NCBI GenBank assembly: GCA_044375975.1
Contig: JBILLQ010000028.1
Span: forward strand, 1 to 38,238
Length of the DNA stretch: 38,238 nt
Direction of reading: 5' to 3'
Origin: UBA5018 sp044375975
GTDB taxonomy: Bacteria > Cyanobacteriota > Cyanobacteriia > PCC-6307 > Cyanobiaceae
A program made the position numbers and the translations under genes. The notes beneath the pieces are model-generated. The model saw only the letters and a program-made list of their open reading frames with translations. It was not told the origin of the DNA and ran no database searches. Of the stretch, positions 29,942 through 37,452 are shown in pieces (the first letter of the stretch is position 1; each line of letters starts with the position of its first letter).

Positions 29942-31256
29942 GGGCCAGGCCTTCGGGATCGCTGAGCCGCCAGCGGCTGCCTTCCACCAGCAGCAGCCTC
30001 TGAGCGGTGAACGGCTCCAGCAGTTGGGCCAGCTCCTCCAGCCGCGCCGGCTCCAGGCCCGCTTCCGCCAGCAGTCGCGGCAGCTGCACCCCCTCCCGCC
30101 GCCGCAGGCCCACCATCAACCGCTCATCGAAGGGCATCCCCTGTCCCCCGGGGAGGTGGCCGTGGGCATCGGGCCCCGGGGGCGGCTGGCCAGGGCGCGA
30201 CCGCAGTTGAGCCGCCAACCACCGGCCATAGAGCTCTCGGGTGCGAGGTCGGGCCTGGCGCACCCCCCAGGGCGCCGCCGTGGCCCCCATGCCAAAACCC
30301 CACCAGCCGGCTCCACTCCAATAGACGCGGTTATGGCGGGAGGCGTGCCCCGGCAGGGCGTAGTTGGAGATTTCGTAGTGGCCGTAGCCAGCGCCACTCA
30401 ACAGGGCCTGGGTGAGCTCCATCAGGTCGGCGGCCAGGTCGCCATCGGGCAGTTGCAGTTGACCGCGCTCCAGGCGGCGGGCGAACACGGTGCCCGGCTC
30501 AATCGTCAGGTCGTAGATGGAGAGATGGGGTGGCTGCAGGGCCGCCGCCTGCTGCAACTGGGAGCGCCAGTGCTCGAGCTGTTGGCCCGGCAGCGCCTGG
30601 ATCAGGTCCAGGCTCCAGCTCCGCAGTTGCCCCCGGGCCTGGGCCTGGGCCAGCCAGCTGGCCGCATCGATCAGATCCTGGCGGCGATGTCGTCGCCCCA
30701 GGGAGGCCAGCACCTGATCATCGAAGTTCTGGCCCCCCAGGCTCACCCGATTCACCCCGGCCCGCAGATAGGCGGCCAGCCGTTGGCGGTCAAAACTGGC
30801 CGGATCCAGTTCCAGGGTGATTTCGGCGCCGGCGGCGATCCCGAAGCGACGCTCCAGGGCCTCGATCAGCGCCAACACCTGGGCGGGAGCGAGCAGCGAG
30901 GGGGTGCCGCCGCCGAAGTAGATGGTGGCCAGGGGTGGGCCGGCATCACTGGCGGCGATCTCCCGCTGGAGCAGGGCCAGATAGGCCTCGATCGAGGCGG
31001 CGCCAGGCTCACCGGCGGCGGACCCGGCCCGATCCCCCAGGGGCACCACTGGGAAATCGCAATAGAAGCAGCGCCGATGGCAGAAGGGGATGTGCAGATA
31101 GGCGCTGCGCGGCGGATAGGGGCCAAGCCCGCAAGCCTCTGGCTGTGCAGGGCTTGTGGATGCAGGGCTTGCTGGGGCAGTGCTTTCGGGGGCAGTGCTT
31201 TCGAGGGCAGTGCTTTCGAGGGCAGTGCTGGCGGCGGGGCTAGAAGAGAGCGACAA
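29829..31256 (-). CDS. hemW: radical SAM heme chaperone HemW
   Basis: A radical-SAM family protein related to HemN that binds heme and delivers it to proteins rather than oxidising coproporphyrinogen. Marks: YLHIPFCHRRCFYCDF with the 4Fe-4S CxxxCxxC, YFGGGTPS, VSLGGQNF (normally G-Q-S/T-F), IYDLTIEPGT, and the HemW signature RHNRVYW. The start is unsure: no ATG precedes the conserved core in frame, and TTG at 31256 is the best candidate, giving about 475 residues. This adds an odd low-complexity head with ESTALES-type repeats coded by a 15-bp array. It converges on panB with a 113-bp overlap. Confidence 0.87.
   Translation of the reverse strand: MSLSSSPAASTALESTALESTAPESTAPASPASTSPAQPEACGLGPYPPRSAYLHIPFCHRRCFYCDFPVVPLGDRAGSAAGEPGAASIEAYLALLQREIAASDAGPPLATIYFGGGTPSLLAPAQVLALIEALERRFGIAAGAEITLELDPASFDRQRLAAYLRAGVNRVSLGGQNFDDQVLASLGRRHRRQDLIDAASWLAQAQARGQLRSWSLDLIQALPGQQLEHWRSQLQQAAALQPPHLSIYDLTIEPGTVFARRLERGQLQLPDGDLAADLMELTQALLSGAGYGHYEISNYALPGHASRHNRVYWSGAGWWGFGMGATAAPWGVRQARPRTRELYGRWLAAQLRSRPGQPPPGPDAHGHLPGGQGMPFDERLMVGLRRREGVQLPRLLAEAGLEPARLEELAQLLEPFTAQRLLLVEGSRWRLSDPEGLALSNAVLRPLLAWWDQILQRSSAAASPPPAASPAAGQG
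31177..31231. repeat. 15-bp tandem array within the hemW 5' part
   Basis: Nearly identical units GCAGTGCTTTCGAGG start at 31177, 31192, 31207 and, partially, 31222. They code five-residue repeats (STALE/STAPE) in the HemW head. Confidence 0.9.
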
Positions 31257-31339
31257 GGGCGGTAACCCCCAGCAGGCGAAGGGCGCTGAAATAGGGCATG
31301 CTGCCTGCCTGATTGGACGGCAGCTCGAACACAGCGGGA

Positions 31340-32554
31340 ATGGCCGACTTTTTGATCCTGATCCTGTTTGTGATCTCCGGGGCGGCGGCTGGCTGGCTGG
31401 GGGTCGACCTACTGCCGGAACCGCTGCTGCTCCAGGTGGACAACCCGGCGGGGCTGCGCCTGGTGCTCGGCGGTTTTGGAGCATTTTTTGGGCTGATCGC
31501 CGCCATCTTTTTCCAGCAATTGCGGCGCCGGCTGATGCAGCAGGTGCGCACCATGCCCACCGAGCTACTGATCAGCCGCTCGGTGGGCTTGATCCTGGGT
31601 CTGCTGGTGGCCAATTTGCTGCTGGCGCCGATTTTGCTGCTGCCCCTGCCCTGGGAGGTGGTGTTCGTCAAGCCGGTGGCGGCGATCCTCAGCAACGTTT
31701 TCTTCGGGGTATCGGGCTACAACCTGGCCGAGGTGCATGGCCGCACCCTGCTGCGACTGTTCAACCCCAGCAACACCGAGGCGCTGCTGGTGGCCGATGG
31801 CGTGCTGCTGCCGGCCAGCGCCAAGATCCTCGACACCAGCGCGATCATCGACGGCCGCATCCGCGGGCTGCTCGATTCGGGCCTGCTGGAGGGCCAGGTG
31901 ATCGTGGCCCAGTGCGTCATTGACGAATTGCAGGCCCTCGCCGACTCCGCCAACGCCGACAAGCGCGGTCGCGGTCGCCGCGGCCTCAAGCTGCTCAGTG
32001 AGCTGCGGGAGCAGTACGGCCGGCGGCTGGTGGTGAACAGCACCCGCTACGAGGGCCAGGGGGTGGACGAGAAGCTGCTCAAGCTCACCGCCGACACCGG
32101 CGGCAACCTGCTGACGGCCGACTACAACCTGGCCAAGGTGGCGGAGGTGCAGGAGCTGCGGGTGCTCAACCTCAGCGAGCTGGTGATCGCCCTGCGACCG
32201 GAGGTGCAGCCCGGCGATGAACTGCAGCTCAAAATTGCCCGCGAAGGCAAGGAGAACGACCAGGGGGTGGGCTACCTGGATGACGGCACCATGGTGGTGG
32301 TGGAGGGCGCCCGCCAGCGGATCGGTGAGCGGGTGCCGGTGATCGTCACCGGCGCCCTCCAAAACCCCACAGGCCGGATCGTCTTCGCCCGCTGTGAGGG
32401 GGAGCCCGCCAGCCAGGCAGCAGCCGCCAGCCCAGCCCCAGCGGCCCCGGCTTCCCCTCCTGGCGTCAAGCGGCGGCGCAACGGCAAGGCGGCGGGCGGC
32501 GGCGCCGCCGCTCCCGAGGCCCAGGGGGATCCGGACTCCTCCAGCCCCCGCTAG
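31340..32554 (+). CDS. membrane-bound PIN/TRAM domain protein (YacL-like)
   Basis: A 404-residue protein with four hydrophobic helices in the first about 120 residues (MADFLILILFVISGAAAGW, VLGGFGAFFGLIAAIFF, SVGLILGLLVANLLLAPILL, VKPVAAILSNVFFG). A PIN nuclease domain follows (KILDTSAIIDGRI with the first Asp, VIDELQ, DEKLLKLT, LLTADYNLAKVA with the last Asp), and then a TRAM RNA-binding domain (GVGYLDDGTMVVVEGAR). The tail is Ala/Pro-rich and basic. The layout matches bacterial YacL/PilT-like ribonuclease proteins. The ATG at 31340 is preferred over 31313 as it begins the first helix. It diverges from hemW and precedes clpR by 29 bp. Confidence 0.92.
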   Translation: MADFLILILFVISGAAAGWLGVDLLPEPLLLQVDNPAGLRLVLGGFGAFFGLIAAIFFQQLRRRLMQQVRTMPTELLISRSVGLILGLLVANLLLAPILLLPLPWEVVFVKPVAAILSNVFFGVSGYNLAEVHGRTLLRLFNPSNTEALLVADGVLLPASAKILDTSAIIDGRIRGLLDSGLLEGQVIVAQCVIDELQALADSANADKRGRGRRGLKLLSELREQYGRRLVVNSTRYEGQGVDEKLLKLTADTGGNLLTADYNLAKVAEVQELRVLNLSELVIALRPEVQPGDELQLKIAREGKENDQGVGYLDDGTMVVVEGARQRIGERVPVIVTGALQNPTGRIVFARCEGEPASQAAAASPAPAAPASPPGVKRRRNGKAAGGGAAAPEAQGDPDSSSPR

Positions 32555-32583
32555 GCTCGCTTCCATTGCCTGAACAGCTGCGC

Positions 32584-33282
32584 ATGTCGGTATCAGCCCC
32601 CTATTACGGCGATTCGGCTGTGATGCGCACCCCACCCCCCGATCTGCCCTCGCTGTTGCTCAAGGAGCGGATCGTCTATCTGGGCCTGCCCCTGTTCAGC
32701 GACGACGATGCCAAGCGCCAGATGGGCATCGATGTCACCGAATTGATCATCGCCCAGCTGCTCTACCTGGAGTTTGACAATCCAGAAAAGCCAATCTTCT
32801 TTTACATCAACTCCACCGGCACGAGCTGGTATTCAGGCGATGCGATTGGCTTTGAGACAGAGGCTTTCGCCATCTGCGACACCCTGCGTTACGTAAAGCC
32901 ACCGGTGCACACCATCTGCATCGGCCAGGCCATGGGCACCGCAGCGATGATCCTCAGCGCCGGCACCAAGGGCCAGCGGGCGGCCCTGCCCCATGCCTCG
33001 ATCGTGTTGCACCAGCCCCGCAGTGGCGCCCGCGGCCAAGCCAGCGACATTCAGATCCGGGCCAAGGAGGTGTTGCATAACAAGCACACCATGCTCGAAA
33101 TGCTGTCGGCAAACACAGGCAAGAGCGTGGAGCAGCTGTCCAAAGACTCCGACCGCATGACCTACCTCACCGCCGAGGAGGCCAAGGAGTACGGCCTGAT
33201 CGATCGGGTGCTCACCAGTCAGAAAGAGCTGCCCAATGCCGCTCTGGTCGATCCCGGGCGCAGCCCGAGCGGCATTGGCTGA
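32584..33282 (+). CDS. clpR: ClpP-like inactive subunit ClpR
   Basis: A non-catalytic ClpP paralogue of the cyanobacterial ClpP3/R core, which with ClpC/ClpS degrades proteins in the cytoplasm. In the active-site region ICIGQAMGTAAMIL a Gly (about residue 118) stands where ClpP has the nucleophilic Ser, as in known ClpR. The His in SIVLHQPRSG remains. Start: the ATG at 32584 is preferred over TTG at 32566. It gives 232 residues. clpP3 follows 173 bp downstream on the same strand, the known pairing. Confidence 0.92.
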   Translation: MSVSAPYYGDSAVMRTPPPDLPSLLLKERIVYLGLPLFSDDDAKRQMGIDVTELIIAQLLYLEFDNPEKPIFFYINSTGTSWYSGDAIGFETEAFAICDTLRYVKPPVHTICIGQAMGTAAMILSAGTKGQRAALPHASIVLHQPRSGARGQASDIQIRAKEVLHNKHTMLEMLSANTGKSVEQLSKDSDRMTYLTAEEAKEYGLIDRVLTSQKELPNAALVDPGRSPSGIG

Positions 33283-33455
33283 GCGGCCCCCTGCTGCGTC
33301 TCGTTTATTGAACCCAGCAGCCCCTGATCTATTCGCTGATCCAGCTGCTGCCAGCGGCGGCAAATGATCCAACAGCCCAGCCTGTTTTCGATCACCCCTA
33401 ATCAGCGGTCCCAGCGACCGACCCCCATCCGACCCCTTCCGAGAGCCCTTACGCC

Positions 33456-34058
33456 ATGCCCATCGGCACCCCGAGTGTTCCCTACCGCCTGCCTGGCAGC
33501 CAGTACGAGCGCTGGGTAGACATCTACACGCGTCTGGGGGTGGAGCGAATCCTGTTCCTGGGCTCGGAGGTAACCGACGGTGTCGCCAATGCGCTGGTGG
33601 CCCAGATGCTCTATCTCGACTCGGAGGACAACTCCAAGCCGATCTATCTGTACATCAACTCCCCGGGGGGGTCGGTGACCGCCGGTTTGGCGATCTACGA
33701 CACCATGCAGTATGTGAAGAGTGACGTGGTCACCATCTGCGTGGGCCTGGCCGCCTCCATGGGCGCCTTCCTGCTGTCGGCCGGCACCAAGGGCAAGCGC
33801 CTGGCACTGCCGCACAGCCGGATCATGATCCACCAACCCCTGGGCGGCACCAGCCAGCGCCAGGCCAGCGATATCGAAATCGAAGCGCGCGAGATCCTGC
33901 GCATCAAAGACATGCTCAACCAGAGCATGGCCGACATGACCGGCCAGCCCCTGGAAAAGATCGCCAAGGACACCGACCGCGACTACTTCCTCAGTGCTGC
34001 CGAAGCCAAGGAGTACGGCTTGATCGACCGGGTGATCGCCCATCCCAGTGAGGCCTGA
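33456..34058 (+). CDS. clpP3: ATP-dependent Clp protease proteolytic subunit (ClpP3-type)
   Basis: A 200-residue serine peptidase. The catalytic triad is intact: Ser101 in GLAASMGAFLL, His126 in RIMIHQPLGG and Asp176 in DTDRDYFLS. Handle-helix sequences (ASDIEIEAREILRIKD) are normal. Adjacency to clpR makes it the ClpP3 partner of the mixed ring, rather than ClpP1 or ClpP2; this assignment is by context. Confidence 0.93.
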   Translation: MPIGTPSVPYRLPGSQYERWVDIYTRLGVERILFLGSEVTDGVANALVAQMLYLDSEDNSKPIYLYINSPGGSVTAGLAIYDTMQYVKSDVVTICVGLAASMGAFLLSAGTKGKRLALPHSRIMIHQPLGGTSQRQASDIEIEAREILRIKDMLNQSMADMTGQPLEKIAKDTDRDYFLSAAEAKEYGLIDRVIAHPSEA

Positions 34059-34091
34059 TCGGCGGGGTGGCGTAACAGCTGTGCAGCTCCG

Positions 34092-34120
34092 GCGGCGCCG
34101 GGCCCCAGGGCCGGCGCCGG
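34092..34120. terminator. GC-rich hairpin after clpP3
   Basis: GGCGCCGG (34094-34101) pairs with CCGGCGCC (34111-34118) around a short loop. There is no T-run, so it may be a weak terminator or a 3' end stabiliser. Confidence 0.4.
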
Positions 34121-34244
34121 CACAGCCCGCACGCAGCTCCTGGCAAGTAGGGCTGTTAACGAGCTAGTCAGGGGTGTGAACCAAGGCTGCCCGTCGGGCG
34201 CTTGCGTAAACTCGACCCTTGCTCAGCCCAGACCCGAAGCCTCG

Positions 34245-35240
34245 ATGGCCAAGCTCTATTACGACACCGACGCCGACCTCAGCCTGCTGAACGGCAAGAC
34301 GGTGGCCATCGTCGGCTATGGCTCCCAGGGCCACGCCCACGCCCTCAACCTCAAGGACAGCGGCGTGAACGTGGTGGTGGGCCTCTACGAGGGCAGCCGC
34401 TCGGCCGAGAAGGCCAGGGCCGATGGCCTGGAGGTGCTGAGTGTGGCCGCCGCCTGCGCCAAGGCCGACTGGATCATGGTGCTGCTGCCCGATGAGTTCC
34501 AGAAGGCGGTCTACGACGCCGAAATCGCGCCCCACCTCAGCGCTGGCAAGGTGCTGAGCTTCGCCCACGGCTTCAACATCCGCTTCGGCTTGATCCAGCC
34601 CCCCGCCGATGTGGACGTGGTGATGATCGCCCCCAAGGGCCCCGGCCACACCGTGCGCTGGGAATATCAAAACGGCATGGGCGTGCCCGCCCTGTTCGCC
34701 ATCCACCAAGACGCCAGCGGCCAGGCCCGCGAGCTGGCCATGGCCTACGCCAAGGGCATCGGCGGCACCCGCGCCGGCATCCTCGAAACCAACTTCAAAG
34801 AGGAGACGGAAACCGACCTGTTTGGTGAGCAGGCCGTGCTCTGCGGCGGCCTGAGCGAGCTGGTGAAGGCGGGCTTTGAGACCCTGGTGGAAGCCGGTTA
34901 TCAGCCCGAGCTGGCCTACTTCGAGTGCCTGCACGAAGTGAAGCTGATCGTGGATTTGATGGTGAAGGGCGGCCTCACCGCCATGCGCGATTCGATCTCC
35001 AATACGGCCGAATACGGCGATTACGTGAGCGGCCCGCGCCTGATCACAGCCGACACCAAGGCCGAGATGAAGCGCATCCTCACCGACATCCAGGACGGCA
35101 CCTTCGCCCGCAACTTCGTGGCCGAATGCGATGCCGGCAAACCGGAGATGAACCGGATCCGGGAGCGGGATTCCCTGCACCCGATCGAACAGGTGGGCAA
35201 GGGCCTGCGCTCGATGTTCAGTTGGCTGAAGGCGGCCTAA
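34245..35240 (+). CDS. ilvC: ketol-acid reductoisomerase (NADP+)
   Basis: The second common enzyme of valine and isoleucine synthesis; isomerises and reduces acetolactate or acetohydroxybutyrate. The 331-residue class I protein has the Rossmann GYGSQGHAHALNLKDSG, FAHGFNI, MIAPKGPGH, the catalytic ETETDLFGEQAVLCGG metal site, and ECLHEVKLIVDLM. ATG at 34245 begins MAKLYYD, as usual for cyanobacteria; the longer open frame is not used. The stop codon lies between GGCGGCC and GGCCGCC, which can form a tight hairpin. Confidence 0.97.
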   Translation: MAKLYYDTDADLSLLNGKTVAIVGYGSQGHAHALNLKDSGVNVVVGLYEGSRSAEKARADGLEVLSVAAACAKADWIMVLLPDEFQKAVYDAEIAPHLSAGKVLSFAHGFNIRFGLIQPPADVDVVMIAPKGPGHTVRWEYQNGMGVPALFAIHQDASGQARELAMAYAKGIGGTRAGILETNFKEETETDLFGEQAVLCGGLSELVKAGFETLVEAGYQPELAYFECLHEVKLIVDLMVKGGLTAMRDSISNTAEYGDYVSGPRLITADTKAEMKRILTDIQDGTFARNFVAECDAGKPEMNRIRERDSLHPIEQVGKGLRSMFSWLKAA

Positions 35241-35247
35241 GGCCGCC

Positions 35248-35319
35248 CTGCTGCTGTGCCACTGGCTGCTGCTGTGCCACTGGCTGCTGCGGTGTCGCTG
35301 GCTGCTGCTGTGCCGCTGG
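35248..35319. repeat. 18-bp tandem array between ilvC and cbiB
   Basis: Four units CTGCTGCTGTGCCACTGG at 35248, 35266, 35284 and 35302, the last two diverged. It begins 7 bp after the ilvC stop. In the cbiB frame it reads AAAVPLA repeats, so an upstream GTG start for cbiB would translate it. Confidence 0.9.
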
Positions 35320-35339
35320 CCGCCCTGCAGTTGGCTGCC

Positions 35340-36470
35340 ATGCCTGGCGGTGGCGGCATCCCCGGCCCGCTGCTGCCAGCCCTGCTGGTGATCGCCGCCT
35401 GTGGCCTCGATCAACTGCTGGGCGACCCCCGCTGGTGCCCGCACCCGGTGGTGGTGATGGGCTGGTGGATCCGTCAGCTGCGGCTGTTGGCTGAGCTCTG
35501 GGCGGCGGATAGCCCCTGGCGACTGCGGCTAGCCGGGGGGGTGATCACGGCAATCCTGGTGGGCGGCAGCGGGCTGGCGGGCTGGGCTCTGGAGCGCTGG
35601 GCCCTGGCGACCTGGGCTCTGCAGACCTGGGCCCAGGCCACCCCCGCCGGCTTCCGGCCAGGGGTTATGCAGCTGGTGGCGCTAGCTCTGTTGGTGATCG
35701 CCCTGGCCAGTGCCCTGGCGGGTCGCAGCCTGGAGCAGGCGGTGACGGCCGTGCTCCAGGCCCTCGCCGGCGATCGGGAGCAGGGGTTGGAGCGGGCGCG
35801 CCAGCGGTTGGCCTGGATCGTGGGTCGCGACACCAGCGACCTGGATGGCCAGGAGATCCTGCGGGCGGCGGCGGAAACCGCCAGTGAAAACGCTGTCGAT
35901 GGCTTGTTCGCCCCCCTGTTCTGGATGCTGGTGGGGGCGGGGCTGTGGACCATTGGCCAGCAGTCGGTTGGCCAGCCGATAGGGGGGGCAACCGACTGCT
36001 GGCCGGGGCCCCTGGCCCTGGCCTGGGCCTTTAAGGCCGCCAGCACCCTCGATTCGATGCTGGGCTACCGGCACGGCAGGCTGCGCTGGCTGGGCACCGC
36101 CGGCGCCAAACTCGACGATCTGCTCACCTGGCTGCCCTGTCGTCTGGTGGCCCTGAGCCTGCCCCTGGCGGCCGTTAAACCTGGCCGCTGTCTCGGCCTG
36201 CTGCAACAGGCGCTCAAAGATGGCAAGCCGGATCCCTCCCCCAACGCCGGCGTCTCCCAGGCGGCCTATGCCCAGCTGCTGGGCATTCAATTGGGGGGCT
36301 GGAATCGCTACGGCGATCAGTTGCGGGCCAAGCCCCTGTTGGCCAGGGGATGCCCAGCGCCCACGGCTAGCAGCGTTGTGGCCATCCTGGAGCTCAGCCG
36401 CCGGCTAGAAGCCCTATGGCTGGCCCTGGCGGCTGCGGCAGCCATTTGTCTTTGGCTAGTATATTATTAA
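35340..36470 (+). CDS. cbiB: adenosylcobinamide-phosphate synthase CbiB/CobD
   Basis: A membrane enzyme of late cobalamin synthesis that attaches aminopropanol phosphate to adenosylcobyric acid. The 376-residue protein has the family opening LDQLLGDPRWCPHPVVVMG, IVGRDTSDLDGQEILRAAAETASENAVDG, FKAASTLDSMLGYR and KPDPSPNAGVSQAAYA, with several hydrophobic helices. The ATG at 35340 is preferred; the frame is open to a GTG at 35256 through the 18-bp repeats. In picocyanobacteria the product is usually pseudocobalamin; no riboswitch is seen upstream. Confidence 0.92.
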   Translation: MPGGGGIPGPLLPALLVIAACGLDQLLGDPRWCPHPVVVMGWWIRQLRLLAELWAADSPWRLRLAGGVITAILVGGSGLAGWALERWALATWALQTWAQATPAGFRPGVMQLVALALLVIALASALAGRSLEQAVTAVLQALAGDREQGLERARQRLAWIVGRDTSDLDGQEILRAAAETASENAVDGLFAPLFWMLVGAGLWTIGQQSVGQPIGGATDCWPGPLALAWAFKAASTLDSMLGYRHGRLRWLGTAGAKLDDLLTWLPCRLVALSLPLAAVKPGRCLGLLQQALKDGKPDPSPNAGVSQAAYAQLLGIQLGGWNRYGDQLRAKPLLARGCPAPTASSVVAILELSRRLEALWLALAAAAAICLWLVYY

Positions 36471-36508
36471 TTAACTTACTAAATGAGCTCTATCAAAATC
36501 AAACTATT

Positions 36509-36537
36509 GCAGCCATAATGTTAAGCGGTTATGCTGC
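36509..36537 (+). terminator. hairpin downstream of cbiB
   Basis: GCAGCCATAA and TTATGCTGC pair with one bulge around TGTTAAGCGG, 39 bp after the cbiB stop in an AT-rich gap. No T-run follows, so termination is uncertain. Confidence 0.35.
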
Positions 36538-36676
36538 CAAGGTGTTGAGGTGGTAATTTCGCATGAATCGCGGCTTTTCGGTTTCTCCCCGGCGGAGCCC
36601 CGATGCGGCAATGGGCAGGGGCTTTATGAGTAGGGGCTGGATGGCCGGGGGGCTGGATGGGCTATTGGTGGAGCCC

Positions 36677-37435
36677 TCAGTAGGCGCCGCGGTCCTTGGG
36701 AACCAGGATAACGGCAATCGTGCGCAAAATAATTCGTATATCTAGCCAAAAATCACGGTAACGGGCGTAGCGCAGATCTAGTCTTACTCGGGTGGAGTAG
36801 GCGAGGTTGTTGCGGCCGGATACCTGCCAAAGTCCAGTGAGGCCAGGGCGGACTGCCAATACCTCCTCCATGCAGTCGCCATAGCGTTCCAGTTCGTCGC
36901 TCACGATCGGGCGGGGACCCACCACACTCATTTCGCCTTTGAGCACGTTCCAGAACTGGGGCAATTCATCGAGGCTGGAACGCCGTAAGAACTTGCCCAG
37001 GGGGGTTATGCGTGGATCGTTCTTGAGTTTGTAATCGTTGCGAAATTCCTCGGCCAGATCCGGCGACTGGGCCAGCAACAGCCCCAGGGCATGATCGGCA
37101 TCGCGACGCATGCTGCGGAATTTGATGCAGCCAAAACTGCGGTAATCGCGCCCCACCCGCTGCTGCACATAGAACACCGGCCCCCGGGAGGTGAGCTTTA
37201 CCATCAGCCCCAGCAGCAGGAACAGCGGCGCCCCCAATGAGAGCACCGCCAGGGAAAACACCAGGTCGCCACTGCGCTTCACCATTCTGGATCGCCGGGA
37301 TTGCAGGCCGATCAACTGCTGGGCACTCAAGGTCTCTGCGCCCAGCTGGGGCAAGGATGTGGGCAGGGAAGCGAGGGCCAGGGTTCCGTTGGCGCTTTGA
37401 CCAATACAGAGATTAAAAATCCAGCGGCTAGCCAA
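36677..37435 (-). CDS. bacterial sugar transferase (polyprenyl-phosphate glycosylphosphotransferase)
   Basis: A membrane enzyme that starts exopolysaccharide or lipopolysaccharide repeat units by moving a sugar phosphate onto undecaprenyl phosphate. The 252-residue protein carries one hydrophobic helix (LVFSLAVLSLGAPLFLLLGLMV), then the catalytic domain: KLTSRGPVFYVQQRVG, FGCIKFRSMR, NDPRITPLGKFLRRSSLDELPQ, MSVVGPRP, and RPGLTGLWQVSGRN. It is the short form without the multi-helix N-terminal part of WbaP/WcaJ. The broken glycosyltransferase gene ends 17 bp upstream on the same strand. Confidence 0.93.
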   Translation of the reverse strand: MASRWIFNLCIGQSANGTLALASLPTSLPQLGAETLSAQQLIGLQSRRSRMVKRSGDLVFSLAVLSLGAPLFLLLGLMVKLTSRGPVFYVQQRVGRDYRSFGCIKFRSMRRDADHALGLLLAQSPDLAEEFRNDYKLKNDPRITPLGKFLRRSSLDELPQFWNVLKGEMSVVGPRPIVSDELERYGDCMEEVLAVRPGLTGLWQVSGRNNLAYSTRVRLDLRYARYRDFWLDIRIILRTIAVILVPKDRGAY

Positions 37436-37452
37436 CCAGCCCGAGCGGTCAC

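Noticed and set aside
34176..34244. N-terminal extension of ilvC
   Set aside because: The extra residues are unconserved, and KARI proteins begin at the MAKLYYD segment.
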